Positions 27,238 to 36,733 of a stretch of DNA of 64,000 nucleotides are shown here, in pieces. Under the pieces are notes generated by a model that saw only the letters and a program-made list of their open reading frames with translations, did not search any database and had not been told where the DNA came from. Each line of letters begins with the position of its first letter. The first letter of the stretch is position 1. A program made the position numbers and the translations under genes. This DNA is from Hominisplanchenecus faecis. Lineage in GTDB: Bacteria > Bacillota > Clostridia > Lachnospirales > Lachnospiraceae. The DNA lies in assembly GCF_020687205.1 (NCBI RefSeq), contig NZ_JAJEQE010000003.1, forward strand, positions 1-64,000, in the 5' to 3' direction.

Positions 27238-27345
27238 AATTGAATGAATATGAATGAAAATGAACGTTTGTGAAAACTATACAAAAACAGAAAGGGAAAT
27301 TTGTGAATTAGTATGATTGAAATTGAATGAATATGATTGTATAAT
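27238..27345 (+). promoter_or_regulatory. fru operon promoter with repeated DeoR-type operators
   Basis: TTGAAA (27317-27322) and TATAAT (27340-27345) are spaced by 17 nt. TGAATGAATATGA occurs across the spacer and again about 85 nt upstream (27241 region), where TGAATGAAAATGAACG continues it. Tandem TGAATGA-like sites suit a DeoR-family repressor, most simply the FruR encoded at 30501. Confidence 0.65.
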
Positions 27346-27398
27346 ACAATCATGAAACAGAGAGGCACACCAAAGTGCAAAAGAAAGAGGTAAGGCAT

Positions 27399-28301
27399 AT
27401 GATTTATACGGTAACATTTAATCCTTGTCTGGATTATATCGTAGGTGTGGAAGATTTTCAACTGGGAATGACAAACCGCACCTGTTCAGAGCAGATGTTT
27501 GCCGGTGGAAAGGGGATCAACGTCTCTATCGTTCTGAAAAATCTCGGCATTGAGAGTACGGCACTTGGATTTATCGCCGGTTTCACCGGAGAGGAGATCC
27601 GCAGAAAAGTCGAGAAGATGGGCATTACATCCGAATTTATCCAGCTTGAGAATGGATTTTCTAGGATCAACATCAAACTCAAATCCATCGATGGAACGGA
27701 GATCAACGGCACAGGACCTTCGATCGGAAATGAAGAACTTGAAAGATTGCTTAAGAAACTGGATACACTGAAAAAGGGAGATGTGCTGATCCTTGCAGGC
27801 AGCATCCCGGCAAGTCTTCCGGATTCTATTTACAGTGATATTATGGAACGTCTGGAAGAAAAAGAGGTCATGATCGTGGTGGATGCGACAAAAGACCTTC
27901 TGGTCAATGTACTGAAATACCATCCGTTCCTCATCAAACCAAACAATCATGAACTGGGCGATATCTTTGGAGTGGAGATCAGAGAGCGTGACCAGGTAGC
28001 ACCATATGCGAAGAAGTTACAGGAGATGGGAGCAAGAAATGTTCTGGTTTCCATGGCAGGCAAAGGTGCAGTGCTTCTTGCTGAGGATGGCAGCGTATAT
28101 GAAAGCCCGGCACCGAAAGGTAAACTGATCAATGCGGTTGGAGCCGGAGATTCCATGGTGGCTGGTTTTACTGCAGGTTATATGCAGAAAGGCAGCTATG
28201 AACATGCATTCAAAATGGGCGTTTCCACCGGAAGTGCCAGTGCATTTTCTGAGAATTTTGCCACAAAAGAAGAAGTAGAAGCGATTTATAAAACATTATA
28301 A
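27399..28301 (+). CDS. fruK: 1-phosphofructokinase
   Basis: 300 residues of the PfkB sugar kinase family. It phosphorylates fructose-1-phosphate to fructose-1,6-bisphosphate. The N-terminal signature MIYTVTFNPCLDYI, the GGKGINVS motif and the C-terminal GAGDSMVAGF (catalytic Asp) are intact. The start follows a GAGG site; eight upstream codons in frame are not part of the gene. It forms an operon with fruA, although a family 1 repeat sits in the gap. Confidence 0.96.
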   Translation: MIYTVTFNPCLDYIVGVEDFQLGMTNRTCSEQMFAGGKGINVSIVLKNLGIESTALGFIAGFTGEEIRRKVEKMGITSEFIQLENGFSRINIKLKSIDGTEINGTGPSIGNEELERLLKKLDTLKKGDVLILAGSIPASLPDSIYSDIMERLEEKEVMIVVDATKDLLVNVLKYHPFLIKPNNHELGDIFGVEIRERDQVAPYAKKLQEMGARNVLVSMAGKGAVLLAEDGSVYESPAPKGKLINAVGAGDSMVAGFTAGYMQKGSYEHAFKMGVSTGSASAFSENFATKEEVEAIYKTL

Positions 28302-28302
28302 A

Positions 28303-28363
28303 GATGCCAGGGTCAAAAGCCTGAAACCACGATGTCGAAGTGAGGAACAATTCGTATGGCATT
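28303..28363 (+). repeat. Dispersed palindromic repeat family 1 inside the fru operon
   Basis: 61 bp from GATGCCAGGGTCAAAAGCC to ACAATTCGTATGGCAT. It lies between fruK and fruA, so it would be transcribed and could adjust their relative expression. Confidence 0.8.
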
Positions 28364-28423
28364 TTTGAATTAGCTTCTTGTAGAAAATCTATCACAAAAA
28401 AGAAATGTAAGAAAGGAGAACTT

Positions 28424-30334
28424 ATGAGGATCACAGAACTGCTGGATAAGCGAAGCATCAGGATCGACGGTGCTCCAAAATCCAAGAACGAAGCTCTCGA
28501 CCAGATGGTCGAACTGATGGCAAAGAGTGGAAAAATCAATGACCTGGAAGCTTATCGCCAGGAAGTATACCGCCGTGAAGAGGAAGGAACGACAGGTGTC
28601 GGAGAGGGGATTGCGATCCCTCACGGAAAAGGTGCATTTGTAGATAAGCCGGGACTGGCAGCGATGGTTGTAAAGGACGGTGTAGATTACGATTCTCTTG
28701 ATGGAGAGCCGGTACATCTGATCTTTCTGATTGCAGCACCGAATACCAAAGACAACGTACATCTGGACGTACTGAGCAAACTTTCCGTACTTCTGATGGA
28801 TGAGGATTTTTCCAGAGCACTGCAGAATGCAAAAAGCCCGGAAGAATTTATGAAGATCGTCGATGAAGCAGATCAGGAAGCACCGGATCTGGATGAAAAA
28901 CTGAAAGCAGACGAAGCGACCTCGGAAGATCAGTTCCGTATTCTGGCTGTCACAGCATGCCCGACCGGTATTGCACATACTTACATGGCAGCGGAAGGTC
29001 TGGAAAAGGCTGCAAAAGCGAAAGGATGTTTCATTAAAGTAGAGACAAGAGGTTCTGGCGGAGCGAAAAATGTGCTGACTGCGGAAGAAATCAAAAATGC
29101 AGACTGCATCATCGTGGCAGCAGACACAAAAGTTCCGATGGATCGATTCAATGGTAAAAAGCTGATCGAAGTTCAGGTTTCTGACGGTATCAGCAAAGCG
29201 GATAAACTGATAGAGCAGGCAATGTCCGGAAATGTACCGGTTTATACTGCATCGGAAAATGCAGAAGTTTCCGAGAAAAAAGCAGGAGGCTCCAAAGGCC
29301 ATCAGATTTATATGCAGTTGATGAATGGTGTTTCACACATGCTGCCATTCGTCGTAGGCGGCGGTATTTTGATCGCTCTTGCATTCCTGATCGATGGACT
29401 TTGTGTAGATATGACATCATTGACAGCAGAAGCACGACAGAGTTTCGGTTCGATCACACCGGTGGCGGCAACACTGAAATCCATAGGAGATCTTGCATTT
29501 GGATTTATGCTTCCGGTTCTGGCAGGATTTATTGCTATGAGCATTGCAGACAGACCTGGTCTGGCAGTCGGATTTGTGGGTGGTGCAATTGCAGCAAACG
29601 GCAAGTCTGGTTTCCTCGGTGCATTAGTAGCAGGTTTTCTGGCAGGCTATCTTATTCTTCTCTTAAAAAAATTGTTCGAAAAACTTCCGGAAGCACTGGA
29701 AAAAATTGCCCCAGTCCTTCTCTATCCGGTATTCGGCATTCTGATCGTGGGACTTGTTATGACGTTTGTCGTAGAGCCTCCAATCGGAGCATTGAACACG
29801 GCACTGAACACAGCTCTTACAAACATGAGTGGTTCCAGTAAGGTTCTTCTTGGTATCATCGTAGCAGGTATGATGGCAGTTGACATGGGTGGCCCGTTCA
29901 ACAAAGCGGCCTATGTATTTGGAACGGCATCCATCGCAGCAGGAAATTACGGAATCATGGCAGCAGTTATGATCGGCGGTATGGTTCCTCCGTGTGCGAT
30001 CGCTCTGGCATCTCTTCTGTTTAAAGATAAATTTACAAAAACAGAAAGAGAATCCGCTCCGACAAACTTTATCATGGGACTTGCATTTATCACAGAAGGT
30101 GCGATTCCGTTTGCAGCATCCGATCCGCTGCATGTCATCCCGGCATGCGTGATAGGTTCCGGACTTGCAGGAGCACTTTCCATGGCATTCAACTGTACGC
30201 TGATGGCACCGCACGGTGGAATCTTCGTGTTCCCTGTAGTCGGCAATCCGCTGATGTACCTGGCTGCACTGGCAGCAGGAACCGTAGTCGGAGCACTGAT
30301 GCTCGGTGTGCTTAAGAAAAAAATAGCCGAGTAA
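28424..30334 (+). CDS. fruA: PTS fructose transporter, IIABC components
   Basis: 636 residues in domain order IIA-IIB-IIC. IIA carries the phosphorylated His67 (IPHGKG), IIB the phosphocysteine Cys179 (VTACPTGIAHTYMAAEG), and IIC has about nine or ten membrane helices. It imports fructose as fructose-1-phosphate, the substrate of the adjacent FruK. A clear AAAGGAG site precedes the ATG. A terminator follows. Confidence 0.97.
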   Translation: MRITELLDKRSIRIDGAPKSKNEALDQMVELMAKSGKINDLEAYRQEVYRREEEGTTGVGEGIAIPHGKGAFVDKPGLAAMVVKDGVDYDSLDGEPVHLIFLIAAPNTKDNVHLDVLSKLSVLLMDEDFSRALQNAKSPEEFMKIVDEADQEAPDLDEKLKADEATSEDQFRILAVTACPTGIAHTYMAAEGLEKAAKAKGCFIKVETRGSGGAKNVLTAEEIKNADCIIVAADTKVPMDRFNGKKLIEVQVSDGISKADKLIEQAMSGNVPVYTASENAEVSEKKAGGSKGHQIYMQLMNGVSHMLPFVVGGGILIALAFLIDGLCVDMTSLTAEARQSFGSITPVAATLKSIGDLAFGFMLPVLAGFIAMSIADRPGLAVGFVGGAIAANGKSGFLGALVAGFLAGYLILLLKKLFEKLPEALEKIAPVLLYPVFGILIVGLVMTFVVEPPIGALNTALNTALTNMSGSSKVLLGIIVAGMMAVDMGGPFNKAAYVFGTASIAAGNYGIMAAVMIGGMVPPCAIALASLLFKDKFTKTERESAPTNFIMGLAFITEGAIPFAASDPLHVIPACVIGSGLAGALSMAFNCTLMAPHGGIFVFPVVGNPLMYLAALAAGTVVGALMLGVLKKKIAE

Positions 30335-30366
30335 ACCCAAACTTCATCATAAAACTTTTCCTCAGA

Positions 30367-30412
30367 AAAACCGCAGTGACTTTAAAGTTGTAAAGCACTG
30401 CGGTTTTGCTTT
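30367..30412 (+). terminator. Terminator of fruKA
   Basis: AAAACCGCAGTG pairs with CACTGCGGTTTT in a 12-bp stem, with further Ts downstream. It separates fruA from fruR. Confidence 0.9.
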
Positions 30413-30500
30413 ACTTTCTTATCTGCTATGAGCTATAATAAAAGGCGTCAAGGGATGTAACTATATGATTTTTTTGCAGCATGAAAAGGGGTGGGATAAT

Positions 30501-31256
30501 ATGCTTACTAAAACACGACAGAAAGAGATCTTGAAACTTCTGGAAAACAGAGGCAGCGTGACACTTCAGGAGTTAAAAGATCATTTAAATACTTCAGAAT
30601 CTACGATCCGTCGAGATCTGAATACGTTGGATGCACAGGGGAAGCTGGTCAAGGTTTTCGGCGGAGCGGTTGCAGCTGACAACATGAGCATACGCGATGA
30701 GCAGGTGTCACGAAGAGAAGAAAAGAATTTAGAAGAAAAAAGACTGATTGCACGTTATGCAGCATCACTGATACAGGATGATGATTTTGTATATCTTGAT
30801 GCCGGAACGACAACCGGATGTATGCTCGATTATATTTCCGATACGACAACGGCAGTTTTTGTGACGAATGCACCGTCACATGCACAGAAACTGGCACGCA
30901 AAGGAATGGAAGTCATCCTGATCGGCGGCAGACTCAAACAGTCTACCGAGGCAGTTGTCGGAGAAGAGGCATGCAGACAGATCGAGAAATTTAATTTCAG
31001 CCTCGGTTTCCTGGGCAGCAACGGCGTTTCCGAACGCTCCGGATTTTCGACACCGGATCAGGACGAAGCGATGGTCAAAAAAAGAGCAATCGAACGCATC
31101 CACCGGTGCTTTGTTCTCTGTGATCACACGAAATTTTACAAAGTCAGCCCGATCAGCTTTGCAAAATTAGAAGATGCCGTCGTACTGACAGATTCTGCAC
31201 CGCAGGGCAATTTTCAGGAGATGCCGAACATCGTGGAAATTTCCGAAGATGAGTAG
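30501..31256 (+). CDS. fruR: DeoR-family repressor, probable fructose operon regulator
   Basis: 251 residues. The N-terminal winged HTH (RQKEILKLLENRGSVTLQELKDHL...STIRRDL) is followed by the DeoRC sugar-phosphate sensor domain with DAGTTT and GSNGVS motifs. FruR proteins sense fructose-1-phosphate. Its position after fruKA, and repeated TGAATGA sites before fruK, support local control. The start is the ATG at 30501 behind AGGGGTGG. The symbol is inferred from context. Confidence 0.88.
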   Translation: MLTKTRQKEILKLLENRGSVTLQELKDHLNTSESTIRRDLNTLDAQGKLVKVFGGAVAADNMSIRDEQVSRREEKNLEEKRLIARYAASLIQDDDFVYLDAGTTTGCMLDYISDTTTAVFVTNAPSHAQKLARKGMEVILIGGRLKQSTEAVVGEEACRQIEKFNFSLGFLGSNGVSERSGFSTPDQDEAMVKKRAIERIHRCFVLCDHTKFYKVSPISFAKLEDAVVLTDSAPQGNFQEMPNIVEISEDE

Positions 31257-31372
31257 ATAGAAATACCAAAAACGGCAAAACTGTAAAAAGTGAAAAGGAT
31301 GCCGGGAGTGCCTTGAAACAGAGCAATCAGCAGGCATCAAATGAAAAGTGGAAAATAAAGGAGGAAGAAAAC

Positions 31373-32320
31373 ATGGGATGGTTGATATTGATCGTACTTC
31401 TTTTGATTGTGCTGATACTTTTGCTTTCCTGCGTGAAGATTGTGCCGCAGGCAACCGCAATGGTTGTGGAACGTCTTGGCGGATACCGTGCGACCTGGTC
31501 GGTCGGACTTCATGTGAAAGCACCGTTTATTGACCGTGTTGCAAAGAAAGTCATTTTAAAAGAGCAGGTGGTAGATTTTGCACCGCAGCCGGTTATCACA
31601 AAGGATAACGTAACAATGCGGATCGATACGGTTGTATTTTTCCAGATCACAGATCCGAAGCTGTTTGCATACGGCGTGGAGAATCCGATCATGGCAATCG
31701 AAAATCTGACTGCAACGACACTGCGAAATATCATCGGTGATCTGGAGCTGGATCAGACCCTGACATCCAGAGAGACGATCAACACGAAAATGCGTGCGTC
31801 GCTTGATATTGCCACAGATCCATGGGGCATTAAAGTCAACCGTGTGGAGCTGAAAAACATCATTCCGCCGGCTGCAATTCAGGATGCGATGGAGAAGCAG
31901 ATGAAAGCAGAGCGTGAGCGAAGAGAAGCGATCCTGCGTGCAGAAGGTGAGAAAAAATCTACCGTGCTTGTGGCAGAAGGCAAAAAGGAATCTGCAATCC
32001 TGGATGCAGAGGCAGAAAAAACCGCAGCAATCCTGCGAGCAGAAGCACAGAAGGAAAAGATGATCCGCGAAGCCGAAGGTCAGGCAGAAGCGATCCTGAA
32101 GGTTCAGAAAGCAAATGCGGACGGTCTGCGTTTCTTAAAAGATGCAGGAGCAGATGAAACCGTTCTGGCACTGAAGAGCTTTGAAGCACTGACAAAAGTG
32201 GCAGACGGCAAAGCAACCAAGATCATCATACCATCGGAACTGCAGAATGTTGCCGGCACATTGACAGCACTTGCAGAGACTGTAAAAACCGAGAAAAAAG
32301 AAACAGCAGATCCGGTTTAA
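31373..32320 (+). CDS. SPFH/stomatin-like membrane protein
   Basis: 315 residues. One N-terminal membrane helix (3-22) is followed by the SPFH domain (about 25-190) and a long alanine/glutamate-rich coiled coil (RAEGEKKSTVLVAEGKKESAI...). It resembles the HflC/YbbK-type stomatins that form membrane cages and often act with NfeD-like proteases or FtsH. No NfeD gene is adjacent, which is unusual. The GGAGGAAG site favours the ATG at 31373. Confidence 0.93.
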   Translation: MGWLILIVLLLIVLILLLSCVKIVPQATAMVVERLGGYRATWSVGLHVKAPFIDRVAKKVILKEQVVDFAPQPVITKDNVTMRIDTVVFFQITDPKLFAYGVENPIMAIENLTATTLRNIIGDLELDQTLTSRETINTKMRASLDIATDPWGIKVNRVELKNIIPPAAIQDAMEKQMKAERERREAILRAEGEKKSTVLVAEGKKESAILDAEAEKTAAILRAEAQKEKMIREAEGQAEAILKVQKANADGLRFLKDAGADETVLALKSFEALTKVADGKATKIIIPSELQNVAGTLTALAETVKTEKKETADPV

Positions 32321-32390
32321 AAGAAAGTATAGGCCATTTTTGAATTTATGAAAAATGAAATGGTTTGAAACGAATATGGAGGATAAAAAA

Positions 32391-33380
32391 ATGGATTTAA
32401 AAGGACGCAATTTTCTGACTTTAAAAGATTTCACGGCAGAGGAAATCATTTATCTGGTCGATCTGGCAGCAGAACTGAAAGAAAAAAAGAAAAAAGGAAT
32501 CCCGGTTGACACCTTAAGAGGAAAAAATGTGGCTCTGATCTTCGAAAAGACCAGCACGAGAACACGCTGTGCATTTGAAGTAGCAGCACATGACCTTGGC
32601 ATGGGAACGACTTATCTGGATCCTTCAGGTTCTCAGATCGGCAAAAAAGAGAGCATCCGCGACACCGCACGCGTACTGGGCAGAATGTTCGAAGGTATCG
32701 AGTATCGTGGATTTGGACAGGAAATTGTGGAAGAACTGGCAAAATATGCAGGGGTTCCGGTATGGAACGGCCTGACGAACGAATACCACCCGACACAGAT
32801 GCTTGCTGATATGCTGACGATCCGTGAACACCTCGGACATCTGAAAGGCGTGAAACTGGTATACATGGGCGATGCACGTTACAACATGGGTAATTCTCTG
32901 ATGATCGCATGTGCAAAACTCGGTATGCATTTCGTAGCATGTGCACCGGAAAAATATTTTCCGAACGCAGCACTGGTTGAGGAATGCCAGGACTATGCAA
33001 AAGAGAGCGGCGGAAGCATCACACTGACCGAAGATGTCAAGGTCGGAACCAAAGATGCAGACGTTATCTACACCGATGTATGGGTTTCCATGGGTGAGCC
33101 GGATGAAGTCTGGGAAGAGCGTATCCGCGAATTAACTCCATATAAAGTAACAAAAGAAGTGATGGAAAACGCAGGAGAGAAAGCTATTTTCCTGCATTGC
33201 CTGCCGGCATTTCATGACTGGGAGACAAAGATCGGAAAAGAAATGGGCGAACGTTTCAACCTCAAAGAAATGGAAGTTACCGATGAAGTATTTGAGTCTG
33301 AACAGTCCGTTGTATTTGACGAGGCGGAAAACAGAATGCACACCATAAAAGCAGTTATGGCGGCAACACTTGGAGCATAA
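32391..33380 (+). CDS. argF: Ornithine carbamoyltransferase
   Basis: 329 residues. It joins carbamoyl phosphate and ornithine to make citrulline. The carbamoyl-phosphate motif STRTR lies at 55-59 and the HCLP motif at 269-272, and both domains are complete. A GGAGG site gives the ATG at 32391 as start; an ATG five codons upstream is weaker. No other arginine genes are adjacent, so biosynthetic or catabolic use cannot be decided. Confidence 0.97.
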   Translation: MDLKGRNFLTLKDFTAEEIIYLVDLAAELKEKKKKGIPVDTLRGKNVALIFEKTSTRTRCAFEVAAHDLGMGTTYLDPSGSQIGKKESIRDTARVLGRMFEGIEYRGFGQEIVEELAKYAGVPVWNGLTNEYHPTQMLADMLTIREHLGHLKGVKLVYMGDARYNMGNSLMIACAKLGMHFVACAPEKYFPNAALVEECQDYAKESGGSITLTEDVKVGTKDADVIYTDVWVSMGEPDEVWEERIRELTPYKVTKEVMENAGEKAIFLHCLPAFHDWETKIGKEMGERFNLKEMEVTDEVFESEQSVVFDEAENRMHTIKAVMAATLGA

Positions 33381-33386
33381 AATTTT

Positions 33387-33656
33387 ATGTCAAGAAAAGA
33401 AGAAAAATGGATCAAACGGCTGGAGATCTTAGGAGCCTCTGCCGCTGCGATCGTGATCGTATCCGCAGTCGGGACCTTTTTGCTGGATAGTATTGCCATG
33501 CAGCTGATGGCACTGGCTGTCGGATGCGGAAGCATAGTCAATGTGGTATTTATGGTACTTTGTTATTATAAAAAGAAGACCATACCGAGCATTATTTTTA
33601 TGATTTTTGCACTGCTTCTCATAGCAACTTTTATTATGCAGATCATGGCTATGTAA
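33387..33656 (+). CDS. Small membrane protein of 89 residues
   Basis: Starts 6 nt after argF, so it is probably co-transcribed. It has a basic N-terminus (MSRKEEKWIKR) and three predicted membrane helices. No family is recognised. Membrane anchoring is likely and the role is unknown. Confidence 0.7.
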   Translation: MSRKEEKWIKRLEILGASAAAIVIVSAVGTFLLDSIAMQLMALAVGCGSIVNVVFMVLCYYKKKTIPSIIFMIFALLLIATFIMQIMAM

Positions 33657-33658
33657 AA

Positions 33659-33807
33659 ATGCCAGGGTAGACATAAAAGTGGAGCGTAAGCTTCACGATA
33701 TGCGAATAGTGGAGTGTTATGTGCCAGTGGCACATGTTTAACACTGACCGAAGCGGATCGTAGAAAGAATTGTGAGAGTACGAAGTACGGAACAATTCGT
33801 ATGGCAT
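33659..33807 (+). repeat. Dispersed palindromic repeat family 1, long copy
   Basis: 149 bp from ATGCCAGGGT to ACAATTCGTATGGCAT. Extra inner hairpins include GTGCCA-G-TGGCAC (33721-33733) within a longer AGTGTTA...TAACACT stem. It fills the space between the small membrane protein and birA. Confidence 0.8.
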
Positions 33808-33858
33808 TTCAGTGTAACTGTGGAAATACAAAGCAGTTTTAAACAGAGGTAAAAGAAC

Positions 33859-34839
33859 ATGAAAAGTAAAATACTGAATCGTCTGCGTGGTGCAGAAGAA
33901 TTTGTTTCCGGACAGCAGCTCTGTGAAGAGTTCGGCGTATCCAGAACGGCAGTATGGAAAGCAATCAATCAGCTTAAAGAAGAAGGCTATGAGATCGAGG
34001 CGGTACACAATAAGGGGTATCGCCTTTTAGGATGTCCGGATATTATTTCTGCAGAAGAAGTAAAAAGCAGACTTCATACAGACTGGGCGGGCTGTGAAGT
34101 GAAATATTTTGATACACTTGATTCCACCAATATCTGTGCAAAAAGAATGGCAGAAGAAGGAGCACCGAACGGAACGCTGGTGATCGCAGATGAACAGACA
34201 GCAGGCCGTGGAAGATGCGGGAGAGCCTGGGAGACGCCGAAAGGCACGGCGATCGCCATGACACTTCTGATGCGTCCGAATCTCCGCCCGGAAAAAGCAA
34301 GTATGCTGACTCTGGTGATGGGTATGGCAGTAACAAGGGCAGTCAACGAACTTTACAGTCTGAACTGCCAGATCAAGTGGCCAAATGATGTGGTCTGGGA
34401 AGGAAAAAAAATCTGCGGTATTCTGGTAGAAATGAGTGCTGAAATGAATGCGATCCATTACCTGGTTATCGGATGCGGTATCAACGCAAATATGACAGAG
34501 TTCCCGGAAGAACTGAAAGAAAAGGCCATTTCCCTGCGAATGATCACCGGGGATGAAGTGGATCGTGCACAGATCATACAGCATTCTCTGGAATGGCTGG
34601 AAAAATATTATCAAAAATTTGAAGAGACGAGCGATATGTCCGGACTGATGGAAGAATATAATCAGATGCTGGTGAACAGAGAAAGTGAAGTCTGCGTGCT
34701 TGACCCGTGCGGCGAATACCGCGGAAGAGCACTTGGCATTAACGATGCCGGAGAACTGTTGGTGGAAAAAGAAGATGGAACGACAGAAAATGTCTACGCC
34801 GGAGAAGTGTCCGTACGTGGTGTGTATGGATACGTGTGA
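33859..34839 (+). CDS. birA: Biotin operon repressor / biotin-[acetyl-CoA-carboxylase] ligase
   Basis: 326 residues. The N-terminal HTH_11 domain (QLCEEFGVSRTAVWKAINQLKEEGYEI) is followed by the ligase domain with the biotinyl-AMP loop GRGRCGRAW, IKWPNDV and KICGILVEM, then the SH3-like C-terminal domain. It activates biotin to biotinyl-AMP, biotinylates carrier proteins and probably represses biotin genes, none of which lie in this window. Confidence 0.96.
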   Translation: MKSKILNRLRGAEEFVSGQQLCEEFGVSRTAVWKAINQLKEEGYEIEAVHNKGYRLLGCPDIISAEEVKSRLHTDWAGCEVKYFDTLDSTNICAKRMAEEGAPNGTLVIADEQTAGRGRCGRAWETPKGTAIAMTLLMRPNLRPEKASMLTLVMGMAVTRAVNELYSLNCQIKWPNDVVWEGKKICGILVEMSAEMNAIHYLVIGCGINANMTEFPEELKEKAISLRMITGDEVDRAQIIQHSLEWLEKYYQKFEETSDMSGLMEEYNQMLVNRESEVCVLDPCGEYRGRALGINDAGELLVEKEDGTTENVYAGEVSVRGVYGYV

Positions 34840-34875
34840 ATTACTTTGCAGCGGGCAATTTGTTGGTATCAACAG

Positions 34876-34898
34876 TAAGAATGCCAGAGGCATTCTTA
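34876..34898 (+). terminator. Hairpin between birA and the next gene
   Basis: A perfect 10-bp stem TAAGAATGCC-AGA-GGCATTCTTA lacks a strong T-run. It may be a weak terminator or a small relative of the GATGCC repeats. Confidence 0.5.
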
Positions 34899-34936
34899 AA
34901 CATCGCATGAAACAGAAAGAAGAAAGGAACAACGTC

Positions 34937-35287
34937 ATGAAAAAAGCAAACGAGACAGTCGTTCTGTGCGGAGCGAGTGCCTACGAAGAAAAATATTATC
35001 TGAATCCGCAGTTCTCCAAACTGCCGGAGCACATCCGTCAGGAACTGCAGATCATGTGTGTACTGTATACACAGAAAGTAGGCGGAATCCTGATGCTGGA
35101 ATTTACGCCGGAAGGTCATCTGGAATTTAAGACCGAAGCGAAAGAAAACGACTTCTTCTATGACGAGATCGGAAGCGTACTGGAGATCAAAAAACTTCAG
35201 AATGAGAAACGAGAACTGATGGAAGCACTGGAAATGTTTTATCGCGTAGTATTTTTGGGTGAGGAATTCGATTACGATGAAGCTTAA
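34937..35287 (+). CDS. Conserved 116-residue protein upstream of dusB
   Basis: Starts MKKANETVVLCGASAYEEKYYLN, has a mixed alpha/beta composition and no membrane helix. It overlaps the dusB start by 11 nt, so the two are probably translated together. I associate such proteins with an uncharacterised Lachnospiraceae family (DUF6145-like, from memory). No catalytic motif is evident. Confidence 0.75.
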   Translation: MKKANETVVLCGASAYEEKYYLNPQFSKLPEHIRQELQIMCVLYTQKVGGILMLEFTPEGHLEFKTEAKENDFFYDEIGSVLEIKKLQNEKRELMEALEMFYRVVFLGEEFDYDEA

Positions 35288-36236
35288 GATAGGAAATGTG
35301 GAGATTGCAAATCCGTGTGTGCTGGCACCGATGGCGGGCGTTACGGACCTGCCGTTCCGGCTGCTGTGCAAAGAACAGGGAGTCGGGCTTCTGAGTATGG
35401 AAATGGTCAGTGCGAAAGCGATTTCCTTTCATAATAAAAATACGCTGGATTTGATGCAGATCGCAGAGGGAGAAAATCCGATCGCTCTGCAGATCTTCGG
35501 TTCCGATCCGGAGATTATGGCACAGTCCGCCGCCGAGATTGAAGAGCGGCCGTTTGATATTCTCGATATCAATATGGGCTGTCCGGTGCCGAAAGTAGTC
35601 AATAACGGCGAAGGTTCCGCACTGATGAAGAATCCAAAACTGGCGGGAGAGATCGTGGAGAGGGTTTCCAGAGCAGTAAAAAAGCCGGTGACCGTAAAGA
35701 TCCGCAAAGGATTTCAGGAGTCCAGTGTCAATGCCGTAGAGATGGCAAAGATTCTTGAGGCATCCGGGGCAGCAGCGATCGCCGTACATGGAAGAACGAG
35801 AGAACAGTATTATTCCGGAGAAGCAGACTGGAACATCATCCGCCAGGTCAAAGAGGCCGTTTCCATTCCGGTGATCGGAAACGGGGATATCACCTGTGCA
35901 AAAGATGCTGCGAACATGATCGAACAGACCGGATGTGATGGCGTGATGATCGGAAGAGCCTCCCGCGGAAATCCATGGATTTTCCGTCAGGTGAGCGAAT
36001 ATCTGGAAAACGGAAAGATCATTGAGCCGCCGACGATCGCAGAAGTCAAAAAAATGATGCTGCGTCATGCAAGACTGCAGCTGCAGTACCGTGGAGAATA
36101 CACTGGAATCCGTGAGATGCGAAAACATGTTGCATGGTACACCGCAGGATTTCCGCATTCGGCAAAACTGAGGAAAAGAGTGAATGAAGTCGAATCCATG
36201 GAAGCCCTGGAAGAACTTCTGCAAAGCTGGGAGTGA
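35277..36236 (+). CDS. dusB: tRNA-dihydrouridine synthase
   Basis: 319 residues of the FMN-dependent Dus TIM-barrel family. Signatures are APMAGVTDLPFR, DINMGCPVPKV (active-site Cys), VHGRTREQYYSG and GNGDI. It reduces uridine to dihydrouridine in the tRNA D-loop. The start at 35277 follows a GAGG site and overlaps the preceding gene; the upstream GTG is less likely. Confidence 0.96.
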   Translation: MKLKIGNVEIANPCVLAPMAGVTDLPFRLLCKEQGVGLLSMEMVSAKAISFHNKNTLDLMQIAEGENPIALQIFGSDPEIMAQSAAEIEERPFDILDINMGCPVPKVVNNGEGSALMKNPKLAGEIVERVSRAVKKPVTVKIRKGFQESSVNAVEMAKILEASGAAAIAVHGRTREQYYSGEADWNIIRQVKEAVSIPVIGNGDITCAKDAANMIEQTGCDGVMIGRASRGNPWIFRQVSEYLENGKIIEPPTIAEVKKMMLRHARLQLQYRGEYTGIREMRKHVAWYTAGFPHSAKLRKRVNEVESMEALEELLQSWE

Positions 36237-36352
36237 GATAAACGCTTTGCAGTTCGTCTTGAAAACAGTTCAATCCGGAAGCTTAAACGGACGACAATAT
36301 TTTCCGTAAGGCTGAACTGTTGTAAAAAACGCAGAAAACAAGGGCAGATTGC

Positions 36353-36420
36353 TTGACAAGGCACAAAACGCAAGGTATAATTTTTGATTACAAGATAGCT
36401 GCAAAAAGTGGCTATCTTGT
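36353..36420 (+). promoter_or_regulatory. greA-lysS promoter with 5' hairpin
   Basis: Consensus TTGACA and TATAAT boxes are spaced by 17 nt. A perfect 10-bp stem (ACAAGATAGC...GCTATCTTGT, 36390-36420) would form at the very 5' end of the transcript. No T-box signature is present. The leader to greA would be about 345 nt and contains a family 1 repeat. Confidence 0.8.
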
Positions 36421-36436
36421 TTCACGAATGTATATT

Positions 36437-36643
36437 ATGATATTGGGGTCAAAAGGTCTTTTGCCCCCAACAAGATGCCTGCGAATTGCTCCGTTACAAA
36501 GTAACTCTCGCAATTCTATAAACATTCGGAATCCGCATATTTACTGCGTAAATAGCTACTTCCTCATGTTTAGCGGGTCCCAAGTTCAAATGTCTTATCT
36601 TGCAAGCAAGAACGACATTTTGACCTTTTGACCCTGGCATCAT
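36437..36643 (+). repeat. Dispersed palindromic repeat family 1, longest copy
   Basis: 207 bp with terminal inverted repeats: ATGATATTGGGGTCAAAAGG at the left and ATGATGCCAGGGTCAAAAGG read from the right end. Inner hairpins are TTGGGG...CCCCAA (36443-36470) and GAATTGC...GCAATTC (about 36482-36515). It encodes no protein, so it has the form of a MITE-like element. Confidence 0.82.
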
Positions 36644-36733
36644 AGAATTCCCAAAATTATTTGTTAAAAAGTGCAGGAAAATCTTTCGCTGCACTTAAAG
36701 TTATGCTGCTAAGAGTGGCATCAGGAGGTAAAG

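Noticed and set aside
36390-36733. T-box or riboswitch before greA-lysS
   Set aside because: No T-box sequence or specifier-loop architecture is seen. The leader consists of a simple 5' hairpin and a dispersed repeat also found at unrelated genes.
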